Part shown: in pieces, positions 7,456-16,939 of the stretch
Numbering within the stretch: position 1 is the stretch's first letter
Layout: each line of letters begins with the position of its first letter
NCBI GenBank assembly: GCA_945876755.1
Contig: CAMCPM010000012.1
Span: forward strand, 1-64,000
Source of the DNA: an uncultured Clostridia bacterium
GTDB lineage: Bacteria > Bacillota > Clostridia > Oscillospirales > Ruminococcaceae
Direction of reading: 5' to 3'
DNA length: 64,000 nucleotides
The notes under the pieces: generated by a model
The model's input: only the letters and a program-made list of their open reading frames with translations
What the model was told of the DNA's origin: nothing
Databases searched by the model: none
Translations under genes and position numbers: made by a program

Positions 7456-9996
7456 TCAGAGCTTTTCGGCATATTTTTCCGCAGCTTCGGCCGCAGCTTC
7501 GTATTCAAAATCCTCTGCTACAGCTATAATTTCATCAAGCACAGGTTTAAGAGGCTGACTGTTTACAGAACAGCCCGAGATCTCACCGCACAGCCTTTCG
7601 GCTTCATCGGCGTCATATGCAAGACAAGCCTCCTTGATGGCATTGAAGTATTCCTTTGCCTTTTCCGCCGTAATTTCGGTAAGCTGCTCATTTTCGGCAT
7701 AAGTTTCCTCCTTCGGAATATCGAGTTTCTCAAGATATTCTTGTCCAAGCTCTGCGACCTTTTGGTAAAGTGCAAGGAGCTCGCTGTTCTTTTCTTCAAT
7801 AACTGTGTAATTTCCTGCTTTGCCCGAAAGCTCAAGCTCCTTTGCAAGCTCGGAAAGCTGCTTTGAACCGATTGTAAGCGAGGAACTCTTTAATGCGTGT
7901 ACTTCTATGACGTAATTTTTCCAGTCTTTTTCATCGAAAAGCTTTTCAATACGCTGTGAAAGCTCGGGAGCTTTGCGGACATAAAGTGCAAGAATATCGT
8001 TGTAAGCCTCAATGTCTCCGCCCGTATATTTTGCTCCCTCTTCTGGACTGAAAAGAGTATTTGTATCCATTTCGGCAGGCTTGGCTGAGGTTTCTTCGGA
8101 ATTTTTCTCCGCGATCTGTACTTCTTCTTCGCAAAGGCTCGGCGAAATATGTCCGAAAAGGCACTTTTCAATATCCATTCCCGTAAACGGCTTTGAAAGG
8201 TAATCGTCAAAGCCTGCGTCAAGGTAGGTTTGTCTTGCCCCGTGGATAGCGTTTGCCGTAAGTGCGATAAAGCAGGTATCCGCTGCAAGGTTTTCCTCTT
8301 TGATCTTCTTCAAGGTTTCGATACCATCCATTTCGGGCATCATATGGTCAAGGAATACAATGTCGTAGCGGTTGTTTTTCAGCAGTTCAATACACTTTGC
8401 ACCGCTTGGTGCCGTGTCAAGGTTTACCTTTGTTCGTTTAAGCAGGCTCTTTGCAACAAGCAGGTTTGTTTCGTTATCGTCAACCACAAGCACTCTTGCC
8501 TTTGGAGCAATACGAATAACAGTGTCGGAAGTATGCTCCGCCGCCGCTGCCTTGAACCGCTGCTCAAAATCACCGATAGGCTCGGCTTTTACTATCTTCT
8601 GTTCTATTTCAAAGGAGAAAGTGGACCCCGAACCGTAAACGCTGGAAACCTTTAATTCGCTGCCCATCATATCAAGCAGGCGCTGTACGATAGACATTCC
8701 CAGCCCCGTACCTTCGATACTGCGGTTCTTTTCCTGATCAAGACGCTGGAATGAGGCAAAAAGCTTATCCATATCCTCTTCCTTGATGCCTATTCCGGTA
8801 TCTGTTACGCTGACTTCAAGCTGCAGAATATCATTCTCGATATTCACGACATTCATTCTCAGCTGCACATAGCCCTCGGGAGTATATTTTACTGCGTTGG
8901 TAAGAATGTTTGTAATTACCTGCCTTATTCTTACATCGTCACCGTAAAGCATTGACGGGATATTCTCGTCTATCTCGTAAATAAATCTCAGCTTTTTCTT
9001 CTCTGCCCTTATCCTTACCATGTTCACAATGTCATTCACAAGGGAGCTGACATCGTAGGAAACGGGCACTATCTCCATCTTGCCCGACTCTATCTTTGAA
9101 AAATCCAGAATGTCGTTGATAATGGAAAGAAGCGTTCTGCCCGAGCTTTGGATATTTGCGGCATATTCAACGATCTGCTTTTCGCTCGATTCGCGCATTA
9201 TCATTTCATTCATGCCCAGAACGGCATTTATAGGCGTTCTTATCTCATGGGACATATTTGAGAGAAATTCACTTTTGGCTTTACTAGCCTTAATAGCCTC
9301 CTGCCTTGCCTTATCCAGTTCAAGCATAGTATTATTCAGTTTCTGATAATCGGGCGTTTCCATGAAAAACAGAATGACAATTAAAGAAAGTGTTGATACA
9401 AACATTGTAAGCAGCACATAGGGGAATATTAACTGTAATATAGCTCCGATTATAAGCATAGGACAAAAGGATGAAATAGCTACAATCTGTTTTCGTTCAT
9501 ATTTTCTATGATTATGTATCAGCAATGCAGAAGTGTAAATTGTATAATAAAGAGGGGTTAAATATATCAAAAAATAAAACTCGGTTTTCAGATAATTCCC
9601 TTCGCTGTCGAAATCAAAAATAAATCCGAGAAATGAATTGGCCGCCAATAAAATCAGATAAGCGCCGTATACGCATTTATTGAAAAATAACATGGTTTTA
9701 TTTTCATCATTATACACTAATATATCTATGTATCTTGAATAACAAAAAATCCCACTAGCTATAACAGCAAAATCAATTGTATTTATAAGAATATTTATCC
9801 ATACAGGCACATACTGGCGATAATTTATTGTTATTCCCGATATTGTATCAAAAAATGCTGCAAAAAGCATTACAATAATCAGATTACTAAAGCGTTTACT
9901 TTGTACTGAATTATTTGAAATTCTAAAGGTGACACAAAAAACAATTATTATTAATATACAAACTGCTGCAACACCGAACAAAACGTTGTAAACCAT
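7456..9996 (-). CDS. Membrane hybrid histidine kinase with receiver and Hpt domains
   Basis: 846 residues. About seven transmembrane helices occupy residues 1-225 with no sizeable extracellular domain. Then HisKA with H250 ([16 protein letters not shown]), a HATPase domain with GTGLGMSIV, a receiver domain with D550 (FLDHMMPEMDG), and a C-terminal Hpt domain with H700 ([11 protein letters not shown]). This is a full phosphorelay in one chain. GGAGGAAG precedes the ATG. The downstream HD-GYP regulator suggests control of c-di-GMP. It is paralogous to the kinase at 14117: the Hpt region is almost identical. Confidence 0.93.
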   Translation of the reverse strand: MVYNVLFGVAAVCILIIIVFCVTFRISNNSVQSKRFSNLIIVMLFAAFFDTISGITINYRQYVPVWINILINTIDFAVIASGIFCYSRYIDILVYNDENKTMLFFNKCVYGAYLILLAANSFLGFIFDFDSEGNYLKTEFYFLIYLTPLYYTIYTSALLIHNHRKYERKQIVAISSFCPMLIIGAILQLIFPYVLLTMFVSTLSLIVILFFMETPDYQKLNNTMLELDKARQEAIKASKAKSEFLSNMSHEIRTPINAVLGMNEMIMRESSEKQIVEYAANIQSSGRTLLSIINDILDFSKIESGKMEIVPVSYDVSSLVNDIVNMVRIRAEKKKLRFIYEIDENIPSMLYGDDVRIRQVITNILTNAVKYTPEGYVQLRMNVVNIENDILQLEVSVTDTGIGIKEEDMDKLFASFQRLDQEKNRSIEGTGLGMSIVQRLLDMMGSELKVSSVYGSGSTFSFEIEQKIVKAEPIGDFEQRFKAAAAEHTSDTVIRIAPKARVLVVDDNETNLLVAKSLLKRTKVNLDTAPSGAKCIELLKNNRYDIVFLDHMMPEMDGIETLKKIKEENLAADTCFIALTANAIHGARQTYLDAGFDDYLSKPFTGMDIEKCLFGHISPSLCEEEVQIAEKNSEETSAKPAEMDTNTLFSPEEGAKYTGGDIEAYNDILALYVRKAPELSQRIEKLFDEKDWKNYVIEVHALKSSSLTIGSKQLSELAKELELSGKAGNYTVIEEKNSELLALYQKVAELGQEYLEKLDIPKEETYAENEQLTEITAEKAKEYFNAIKEACLAYDADEAERLCGEISGCSVNSQPLKPVLDEIIAVAEDFEYEAAAEAAEKYAEKL

Positions 9997-10566
9997 TGGC
10001 TTCCTCCGTAAATACCACAAATCATAAATAAATTATAAATTTCCATAATAAGTATATACTATTATACATCATTTGTCAATAAAGCTTTTGTCCCCACAAA
10101 ATCAATGCTTATGATATACTGCCGTCCCTTTTTTAACTTATCCGCATTTCTGCTCATCTTTGTATATACTGTCTGCTGTGTATATTCACCTCAGCGGAAA
10201 AGTCTATTTTGCAGTTTTGACAGATATCCGAATAATAAACAGGAATAGCGTTACTGTATCATGCCCACAGAATCTGAACGGCTGATCGTTTTGTATGGGA
10301 GCAGGATATGCTTCGATAAGCTTGTCTATTTGCGACATATTTATATCAAGCAAAATTATGTCACACTCGCCATTTTCAAGGTAGGTAAGCTTGCTACAGG
10401 AGTATGACATCAAAAGTACACAGGACATTGAAGAAGTGCTTAAAGATCTGCTTGGAGGAACCATACAGGAGATGCTTGAAGCGGAAATGGACGAACATCT
10501 CGGATACGAAGCATACGAGCGTTCAGATAGCATAGAGCAATGTGTCATTTTCAGGATATTTTAGAA
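9997..10566. pseudogene. Decayed stretch: receiver-domain scrap and IS256 transposase scrap
   Basis: On the minus strand about 10315-10390 encodes LENGECDIILLDINMSQIDK, a receiver-domain core with nothing usable on either side. On the plus strand 10403-10528 encodes YDIKSTQDIEEVLKDLLGGT and EMLEAEMDEHLGYEAYERSD, the N-terminus of an IS256-family transposase cut off after about 43 residues. 9997-10200 holds no gene that I can support. Confidence 0.65.
10542..10562. repeat. Direct repeat flanking the Tyr/Asp-rich gene, copy 1
   Basis: TCATTTTCAGGATATTTTAG here and TCATTTTCAGGACATTTGAG at 11632-11651, 1.1 kb apart in the same orientation, with the gene between. They could be insertion-sequence end remnants, since copy 1 directly follows the IS256 scrap. 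Confidence 0.45.
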
Positions 10567-11460
10567 TTAATAATCGTAATCCTCCCAGGCGTCATTATAA
10601 TAATCCTCTGCATCATCCAATCCGTCGAAATCCTCAGAATAATCGTAATAAAAGTCTTCATAATCGGAGTAATCATATACATTGTAGTCATCATCCGGGT
10701 AATTGTAATTGTACTTATAGCTTTTGCCGCTTGATTTGCCCGAAGAAGAACTGTCATCGACGTATGAACGGCCGCTTAGATCGGGGAGCCCGTTTTCCCA
10801 TAAAAATCGGTTATATATCGTGATATTGGTTACAACACATTCTGTTACATAGTCAATACATATTGCATCCATAAGAAGATACTGTCCTACTGATGTGCAC
10901 CACGTATACTTGTACCGATCGTAATATACTCCATCTCTTTCTATCTGACTTTTTTCAAGTTTATACGGCTTGCCCATGTAGGTCCTGTCTATGTAAAAAA
11001 TTGACATACCTTCAAACGGGATGACGTCCTTGTATTTATACGGATCCTTGTCGGCTTCTTCTTTAAGCTTGCTGAATTGTTCCTCACATCTTTTTTTAAG
11101 CGATTTCTTTTCCCTTGCAATTGTATCGGCAAGCTTGCCGTTGTAATAATCGCTTATGTTATCCAGATATATCTTTTCCTTTGCAAGGTCCGTGCCCTTG
11201 CAGCGCAGATAATTTGCATAATAGCCGAGCATTAAGCCTTCGTAATTTTTTTCGTCCCGAAGCTCGTCAAAAATTTCTATTGCTTTGTCATATTCGCCGT
11301 TCTCCAGATAATCTATGCCCTTATTGCACATATTCTCCTGCATGATTTTTTTAGGCATACCCAAAGCAAAAAAGCCCAATGCGAATATGGTCACAGATAT
11401 TGCAACGATAAGAATTATCATTGAGCGTGTGCTGCTTTTTGTGGTGCTTTTATCACCCAT
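10567..11460 (-). CDS. Membrane-anchored protein with Tyr/Asp-rich C-terminal tail
   Basis: 297 residues. One transmembrane helix at about 20-40, then a tetratricopeptide-like segment (NKGIDYLENGEYDKAIEIFD), a charged helical region, and a mid region with conserved-looking Cys and Tyr. The last 60 residues are low complexity, dominated by Tyr and Asp with a few Glu and Ser. GAGG precedes the ATG. I do not recognise a family for the full length. The tail could bind cations or cell-wall polymers, but that is a guess. Confidence 0.75.
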   Translation of the reverse strand: MGDKSTTKSSTRSMIILIVAISVTIFALGFFALGMPKKIMQENMCNKGIDYLENGEYDKAIEIFDELRDEKNYEGLMLGYYANYLRCKGTDLAKEKIYLDNISDYYNGKLADTIAREKKSLKKRCEEQFSKLKEEADKDPYKYKDVIPFEGMSIFYIDRTYMGKPYKLEKSQIERDGVYYDRYKYTWCTSVGQYLLMDAICIDYVTECVVTNITIYNRFLWENGLPDLSGRSYVDDSSSSGKSSGKSYKYNYNYPDDDYNVYDYSDYEDFYYDYSEDFDGLDDAEDYYNDAWEDYDY

Positions 11461-11631
11461 TGTTATTCCTCTTTTCTGTAAATACATGAGTTGTTTTCAT
11501 AGGATATATACGATCTTTTCTGACGGCATACCTGTAATTGCTTGTATTGCGATAATTATATCACAACAGAAATTAGTTTTCAAGGCTTACCGATAAAAGA
11601 TATATATCTATATTATACAGCAGATATTGTT

Positions 11632-11651
11632 TCATTTTCAGGACATTTGAG
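11632..11651. repeat. Direct repeat flanking the Tyr/Asp-rich gene, copy 2
   Basis: Second copy of the 20-base sequence at 10542, with three mismatches. The rest of 11461-11770 shows no gene. Confidence 0.45.
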
Positions 11652-11774
11652 CATGGCGCTCTGAAATCGGTTTTTATGCAATTACAACAGGAAAATATGT
11701 TAACGCTAATTTTTCATGTAAATTGGGGCGTTTGTTACCAAACTCATTAATAAAAAAATACATCAGGGCAGCGC

Positions 11775-11822
11775 TACATTTATTGCTCACGCTTGCACAC
11801 AATAAAACAGGCTGACCGACAG
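11775..11822 (+). pseudogene. Tail of the small gene that normally precedes the serine recombinase
   Basis: Reads ALHLLLTLAHNKTG, stop, then ACCGACAGATT. The small gene at 45968-46174 ends ANTELLLSHNKTG, stop, then ACCGACAGATT. So the right-hand side of a second element once lay here. Its recombinase gene and the spoVT 3' part are gone, and the sequence passes straight into the second spoVT upstream region. Confidence 0.6.
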
Positions 11823-11960
11823 ATTTTTCCGTATAACATGACAAAAAATATAAAAAGCAGTTTTAAACATGAAATGTATAATCCAAAATCTCCGTGAAAA
11901 ACTATTACTGCAACAAAATTATTGCTAATAATTATTGATAATAAAACGGAGGAAGATAAA
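11818..11960 (+). promoter_or_regulatory. spoVT upstream region, copy 2
   Basis: Nearly identical to 4310-4434, including the TGTATA-17-AAAACTA motif. A 15-base stretch with ATTATTGATAATAA is inserted near the ribosome site. The repeat begins at the shared GATTTTTCCG. Confidence 0.6.
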
Positions 11961-12137
11961 ATGAAAGCAACCGGAATTGTCAGAAGAATTGACGACCTCG
12001 GACGCGTGGTTATACCTAAGGAAATACGCAGGACCATGCGCATACGCGAAGGCGACCCGCTGCTGATATCATTGGAAGATGAACTATCATTCTTCGAAAG
12101 CGTTTTGCAGGTTGTGAAAAGAGTGGGAGTTACATAA
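11961..12137 (+). pseudogene. spoVT: SpoVT 5' end, copy 2, truncated by integration (58 codons)
   Basis: The first 33 codons give the same protein as copy 1. GACCC is followed by a diverged left-end sequence encoding LLISLEDELSFF to VVKRVGVT and a stop. GGAGGAAGATAAA precedes the ATG. Joined at GACCC to 48003-48446 it gives a 180-residue SpoVT ending AAAQFLGKQIEE, matching the B. subtilis protein in length and at the end (AAGFLARQMEQ). As a free-standing 58-residue AbrB protein it would lack the last strands of the swapped-hairpin DNA-binding fold. Confidence 0.87.
12054..12058 (+). mobile_element. Attachment core, inner left end (GACCC)
   Basis: Codon-for-codon equivalent of the cores at 4528 and 47997. 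spoVT is to the left, element DNA to the right. Confidence 0.72.
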
Positions 12138-12142
12138 TTTGA

Positions 12143-12176
12143 GCCGTATCCGAAAACAAATCGGGTACGGCTTTTG
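12143..12176 (+). terminator. Terminator after the second spoVT head
   Basis: GCCGTATCCGA / TCGGGTACGGC stem followed by TTTTGT, six bases after the truncated spoVT stop. Confidence 0.75.
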
Positions 12177-12180
12177 TATA

Positions 12181-12209
12181 TTGACATTAATATCTGGATA
12201 TGATATAAT
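12181..12209 (+). promoter_or_regulatory. Promoter of the AbiE toxin-antitoxin operon
   Basis: TTGACA (12181-12186), 17-base spacer, TATAAT (12204-12209): a consensus sigma-A promoter, 53 bases before the first start codon. Confidence 0.85.
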
Positions 12210-12261
12210 AGTAACGAAAATGAAAATATAAATTTTAAAAACGTTATAAAGGAGGATGTTT

Positions 12262-12882
12262 ATGCTGTGGCAGTATATTACAGACAGATACCAAGCAGGT
12301 GAGCCGATAATTGCATCAGATATTGAATTGAGCATAAGTGAAGTATATCGCCGTCAGCAGTTCAAGAAACTTACTGACGAAGGTAAGTTGAAACGCTATG
12401 AGAATGGCGTTTACTATATTCCAAAGAAGTCAAGACTTGGTACGGAAGTAGCTATGCTCCCTGATGATGTAATCGAGTGCAAATATATATCACGCAACAA
12501 GAAAACCTTTGGTTATTACAGCGGTCTTGCTTTTGCAAATCAGATTGGGATTACAACACAAATGCCATCTGTGAAAGAAATTATTACAAGCGAAATGGGA
12601 AATCCTATTAAACGAATTGAAAAAGGTAATCGTATCTTTGTAGTTCGTAAGGCTCGTACAGAAATAACGGAAAGTAATGTGAGAGTATTGCAATTTATGG
12701 ATTTGCTGAAGGATATTGAGCAGTATTCAGAGATTGATGGCAAAGAACTTACAGATTGTCTTGCAAGGTATGTCAGAAGCTTTAATATTACAAAGGCTGA
12801 AATGGATAAATACTTACCGTTGTATCCCGATAAAATCTACAAATCTATTTATGAAACGGGGCTTATAAATGTATTTGCATAA
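12262..12882 (+). CDS. AbiEi-type antitoxin (DUF6088-like winged helix)
   Basis: 206 residues. It has an N-terminal winged-helix region (SEVYRRQQFKKLTDEGKLKR, then YENGVYYIP) and a C-terminal domain, as in AbiEi antitoxins of the type IV AbiE system. These repress the operon and counter the nucleotidyltransferase toxin. AAAGGAGG is spaced seven bases from the ATG at 12262; an ATG six bases earlier lies inside that site. It overlaps the next gene by 14 bases. AbiE systems cause abortive infection by phage and also stabilise mobile DNA. Confidence 0.82.
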   Translation: MLWQYITDRYQAGEPIIASDIELSISEVYRRQQFKKLTDEGKLKRYENGVYYIPKKSRLGTEVAMLPDDVIECKYISRNKKTFGYYSGLAFANQIGITTQMPSVKEIITSEMGNPIKRIEKGNRIFVVRKARTEITESNVRVLQFMDLLKDIEQYSEIDGKELTDCLARYVRSFNITKAEMDKYLPLYPDKIYKSIYETGLINVFA

Positions 12883-13777
12883 TGATTCTGAATTGTTCAG
12901 AGATGTAATATCTGAAACAGCTGCTTCACTGGGTATTGACCCATCAATTATAGAAAAAGATTATTTTGTAACAGTTTTTCTCAGAGATATTGTAAAAAGA
13001 CAGCCAGATATTATATTCAAAGGTGGTACTTCGCTTTCAAAATGCTACAAGCTGATAAATCGTTTTTCTGTGGATATTGATTTGAACATTCAATGTGAAA
13101 CAAAACCCACAGAAGGACAACGCAAGCATTTGAAAACTAACATTGTGTCATCAATTGAGCAGTTCGATTTTACTCTTGTAAATCCCGATGAGATTCGTTC
13201 AAGACGAGATTTCAATAAGTATATTATCAGCTATCCAACAGTGTTCAATGCTGCATATCTTAAACAACAGTTAATAGTTGAAACTGCTGTGTTTCTCCGC
13301 TCTTATCCAAGTAAAAGATTAACAGCAACAAGCTTTGTTTATGATTTTCTTGTAAAGAATAATTATAGTGATATAATAGCTGAATATGAACTTGAACCCT
13401 TTGAATTGAATGTTCAGGCAGCAGAGCGTACTATGATTGATAAGTTGTATGCTTTGGGAGATTATTATCTGAATGAAACAATCAACGGTCACTCCAGACA
13501 TATTTATGATATCTATAAGCTACTTGAAATTGTCAATGTTAATGATGAACTGAAACAATTGAAAGAGCATGTGCGTATTGAGAGAAAGAATGATAAACAA
13601 TGTTCCTCTGCAAATGATGATGTGAATTTTAAGGCTCTCCTTAATGAGATAATTGAAAAAGAAGTTTATAAATCAGATTATGAAAATATCACATCTGCAT
13701 TGTTGTTTGAAAAATTGTCATACAATGAAGCTGTAATGGCTCTTGAAAAGATATTAGATAGTGAGTTATTTGATTAG
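12869..13777 (+). CDS. AbiEii-type nucleotidyltransferase toxin
   Basis: 302 residues of the AbiEii/AbiGii nucleotidyltransferase family. The core motif is FKGGTSLSKCYKLINRFSVD followed by IDLNI, that is GGTSLS plus DxD. A later segment EVTAVFLRSY-like (VETAVFLRSYPSK) and the KLYALGDYYL helix also fit. It would transfer nucleotides to a cellular target, probably tRNA. The start overlaps the antitoxin gene. Confidence 0.88.
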   Translation: MYLHNDSELFRDVISETAASLGIDPSIIEKDYFVTVFLRDIVKRQPDIIFKGGTSLSKCYKLINRFSVDIDLNIQCETKPTEGQRKHLKTNIVSSIEQFDFTLVNPDEIRSRRDFNKYIISYPTVFNAAYLKQQLIVETAVFLRSYPSKRLTATSFVYDFLVKNNYSDIIAEYELEPFELNVQAAERTMIDKLYALGDYYLNETINGHSRHIYDIYKLLEIVNVNDELKQLKEHVRIERKNDKQCSSANDDVNFKALLNEIIEKEVYKSDYENITSALLFEKLSYNEAVMALEKILDSELFD

Positions 13778-13793
13778 GCACAAATTTACAAGA

Positions 13794-13826
13794 CACACCT
13801 GATGATGTTCAGGTGTGACCTTTTGT
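13794..13826 (+). terminator. Terminator of the AbiE operon
   Basis: CACACCTGA / TCAGGTGTG stem with a six-to-eight-base loop and a CCTTTTG tail, just after the toxin stop. Confidence 0.7.
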
Positions 13827-13903
13827 TGATTATTTTTGCATAAATATAATATATAATTCAACTTATACAGACATATATTGACATAATTCGCATTTATAAC
13901 AGT

Positions 13904-13979
13904 GACCCGTTACTGACAACAATTACACTTGCAGAGAGGGTTATTGGGGTGGCGGAGAGGTTCGGGGGTACATAATTTA
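13904..13979 (+). repeat. Element left-end repeat, copy 3, with intact GACCC core
   Basis: GTGACCCGTTACTGACAACA to TACATAATTT, only one or two differences from 4528-4602. The bases before the core (ATTCGCATTTATAACAGTGA) align weakly with the last codons before GACCC in spoVT, so a decayed spoVT end may precede it; this is uncertain. It marks the left end of a further element or deletion derivative. Confidence 0.7.
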
Positions 13980-14056
13980 TCCGTTATAAAATTTTGCAAA
14001 TGCCGTTTATTTTTCGATTTAAACATACGTCATTCGACAGATTATATAAAAATATC

Positions 14057-14085
14057 TTTACAAAAAAATAGTATTATAGTATAAT
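14057..14085 (+). promoter_or_regulatory. Promoter of the hybrid kinase / DegV operon
   Basis: TTTACA (14057-14062) and TATAAT (14080-14085), 17-base spacer, 31 bases before the start codon. Confidence 0.75.
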
Positions 14086-14116
14086 CAAAATAGAACAATA
14101 CAGAAAGGGGCTATTT

Positions 14117-16939
14117 ATGAGAACAAGTAATCTGCCCGAGGAAAACCTTCGCCGCTGCAACAAGCTGTTGAGAAATACGCAGTGGTTCATGGTATTCAGC
14201 ATTTTTTTCATCGAGATCGTAACGAACATTGTGCTCTATAAAACCGGTGACCCGAAATATACAGATGACAATGTGGGGTATATGTTTTTCCGTTATCTTG
14301 TCGTAACAACGATAATCAATTTCAGTGCGCTTTTTTTGAGCAGAATTGCGATAAAGCTGTTCAAGCTGAACATTTACACCGAAAGGTATGCGCTGATGGC
14401 AGGACTTATGACAATAATGGCCGATGTATGCTTCTCACATTACGACTTTTTCATTGTGTTCTGCTCGTTCATAGCGCCGATAATAATTGCCGCACTTTAC
14501 GAAAACCGCCGTTTTTTTATCGCTGTGTGCATATTCAGCTATGTAGGAATGGCGCCCGGACTGGTCGGAAAGCTGCTTGACCCGAATTTCGGGCTGTCGG
14601 CGATACCGGAAACCGTGCTTACGGTGCTGATAATCACGTCCTTTTGTATACTCGGCTGGTTTACCACAAAATACCTTTCAAATCGCAGCGCAGCGCTTGC
14701 CGATGCTATTGAGGAAGTGGAGGCTGCGAACAGCTCAAAGAGTAATTTCCTTGCAAATATGAGCCACGAGATACGCACGCCGATGAATGCGATCGTGGGA
14801 ATGACCGAGCTTATTCTGCGCGAGCATGACATCAGCGAAACCGTGCAGGAAAACTGCTTCAACATACAAAATTCAGGTCGGAGCCTGCTGTCGATAATCA
14901 ACGACATTTTGGATTTCTCGAAAATCGAGTCGGGAAAAATGGAGCTGATCGAGGAGAATTTCAACATTGCATCCACACTCAACGATGTGATAAATATGGC
15001 GATAACGCGAAAGAGCGACAAAAAGCTGGAGATCATAGTTCACGCCGATCCCGAAATTCCATGTGGGCTGATCGGCGATGAGATCCGCATACGCCAAGTT
15101 ATCATAAACCTCGTCACAAATGCGATCAAATACACGCGTGAGGGATGCGTTTCAATAAGAGTTTCGCAAACGAAGCACGACTATGGGATAAATCTCTCGG
15201 TTTCGGTTTCAGACACAGGTATCGGCATCACAGAGCAAAATCTCGAGAAGCTGTTTTCGAGCTTCCAGCAGGTTGACACGAAGAAAAACCGCGCTGTTGA
15301 GGGAACGGGCTTGGGTCTCGCGATATCAAAGAAGCTGATAACGCAGATGGGCGGATTCATAGACGTGACGAGCGAGTATGGAAAGGGTTCGGAATTCCGG
15401 TTTGTGATACCGCTTAAAGTGAGCGACGCGAAGCCATTTGTGACCATCACCGACGCCGACAAGATCCACGCAGCAGGCTTTATTGATTTCAAAAAATACT
15501 CGCACCCGAGAATCGCCGAAGAGTACCGTTTGCTCATCAGCGAGCTGTCGCAGACGCTGCACACCGATATCAAGGTGTACGAAACGATGGACGAGCTGAA
15601 GGAAGCGGCGAAACACAACAAGTTCACGCACTTTTTCACGCCGCGCGAGCACTACATCGAACATTCGGATTTCTTTTTGAGCCAAGTAAAAAATGCCGAA
15701 GTAATTGTCGTGCAGGATAGATTGAACGCGATCGAGATGCCTGATGGTGTGAAATGTATGTACAAGCCGTTTTACATATTGTCGGTCGGTGCGATTTTCA
15801 ACCACGAAAGAGTTGTAACAAATCTTGGTGAGCGGAGAACTCTGACAACGCATTTCTCCGCATCGAAAGCGCGCATACTCATAGTCGATGACAACCCCAT
15901 AAACCTAAAAGTTGCCGTGGGACTTATGCGGCCTTATCATATGCAGGTAATAACCGCCGACAGCGCAAAAGCGGCGTTTTCACTGCTGCGCTCGAAGGAT
16001 TTTCACCTTGTCTTTATGGATCATATGATGCCTGAAATCGATGGCGTTGAGGCAACGCAGATCATACGTGCGACAGATGGCGACTATTACAAGAATTTGC
16101 CGATAATCGCGCTCACGGCAAATGCGGTGAGCGGTGCGCGTGAAACGTTTCTGGAAGCAGGAATGAACGACTTTATCGCAAAGCCGATCGAGTTGTCGGC
16201 ACTTGACAGAGTGTTGAGAACATGGCTGCCGAAGGAACTGATAAAAGCGCCGACTGAGGACAAGTTCAACGCCGATGACAAGCGCAAAACTGCTCCGAAG
16301 CCCGATAAAACAACTGCGCTTTTTGATGCGGAAACGGGAATTTTCTACACGGGCGGCGACGAGGAAGCGTACCTGGAAATTCTTGAAATATACGTTGATA
16401 AAGCCAAAGAAAAACAGAATTACATACAAAAATTGTTTGAGGAAAAATCCTGGAAAAACTATGTTATCGAGGTACACGCGCTGAAAAGCACATCTCTTAC
16501 GATCGGCTCAAAACCGCTCTCCGAGCTTGCGAAGGAGCTTGAACTCGCGGGAAAAAATGATAACTTCAAGCTGATTGAAGAAAAGCACGAGGCGATGATC
16601 GAGCTTTACGAAAAGGTGACGAAAATCGGAAGCGAATACATCGCTCAGAAAAAGCCCACACCCACAAAAGAGAAAGTTCCGCAGGAAAATCTGACGGAAA
16701 TATCAATTGATGAGGTCGAGAGTTTTATTAGTGAGATCAGAACGGCTTGCGAGAATTTTGATGTTGACGCGGCGATTGAAGTATGCAAAAAAAGCTACGG
16801 GAAAAGCTGCGGTGGAATTGACCTTAAGCCCCTGTTTAACGCGGTTGAGGAGTTCGTGGAGGACTTCGAATACGAAGAAGCGGAACAACAAATCGAAAAA
16901 ATTCTTGAGGACTTGAAAGGCGGTACGGTAAGTGGCTGA
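14117..16939 (+). CDS. Membrane hybrid histidine kinase with receiver and Hpt domains (cargo)
   Basis: 940 residues. About six transmembrane helices at 20-195, then HisKA with H217 ([16 protein letters not shown]), HATPase with GTGLGLAIS, a divergent middle receiver-like stretch (about 460-580), a receiver domain with D635 ([11 protein letters not shown]), and an Hpt domain with H787 ([11 protein letters not shown]). AAGGGG precedes the ATG. Base use is visibly richer in GC than flanking cargo (many GCG and CGC), suggesting separate origin. The C-terminal 200 residues are close to the kinase at 7456. The stop overlaps the DegV gene by eight bases. Confidence 0.92.
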   Translation: MRTSNLPEENLRRCNKLLRNTQWFMVFSIFFIEIVTNIVLYKTGDPKYTDDNVGYMFFRYLVVTTIINFSALFLSRIAIKLFKLNIYTERYALMAGLMTIMADVCFSHYDFFIVFCSFIAPIIIAALYENRRFFIAVCIFSYVGMAPGLVGKLLDPNFGLSAIPETVLTVLIITSFCILGWFTTKYLSNRSAALADAIEEVEAANSSKSNFLANMSHEIRTPMNAIVGMTELILREHDISETVQENCFNIQNSGRSLLSIINDILDFSKIESGKMELIEENFNIASTLNDVINMAITRKSDKKLEIIVHADPEIPCGLIGDEIRIRQVIINLVTNAIKYTREGCVSIRVSQTKHDYGINLSVSVSDTGIGITEQNLEKLFSSFQQVDTKKNRAVEGTGLGLAISKKLITQMGGFIDVTSEYGKGSEFRFVIPLKVSDAKPFVTITDADKIHAAGFIDFKKYSHPRIAEEYRLLISELSQTLHTDIKVYETMDELKEAAKHNKFTHFFTPREHYIEHSDFFLSQVKNAEVIVVQDRLNAIEMPDGVKCMYKPFYILSVGAIFNHERVVTNLGERRTLTTHFSASKARILIVDDNPINLKVAVGLMRPYHMQVITADSAKAAFSLLRSKDFHLVFMDHMMPEIDGVEATQIIRATDGDYYKNLPIIALTANAVSGARETFLEAGMNDFIAKPIELSALDRVLRTWLPKELIKAPTEDKFNADDKRKTAPKPDKTTALFDAETGIFYTGGDEEAYLEILEIYVDKAKEKQNYIQKLFEEKSWKNYVIEVHALKSTSLTIGSKPLSELAKELELAGKNDNFKLIEEKHEAMIELYEKVTKIGSEYIAQKKPTPTKEKVPQENLTEISIDEVESFISEIRTACENFDVDAAIEVCKKSYGKSCGGIDLKPLFNAVEEFVEDFEYEEAEQQIEKILEDLKGGTVSG

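Noticed and set aside
10580..10740. Repetitive TAATCG/TCATAA-like sequence that could be mistaken for a short-repeat array
   Set aside because: It encodes the Tyr/Asp-rich tail; no constant repeat and spacer pattern, so not CRISPR.
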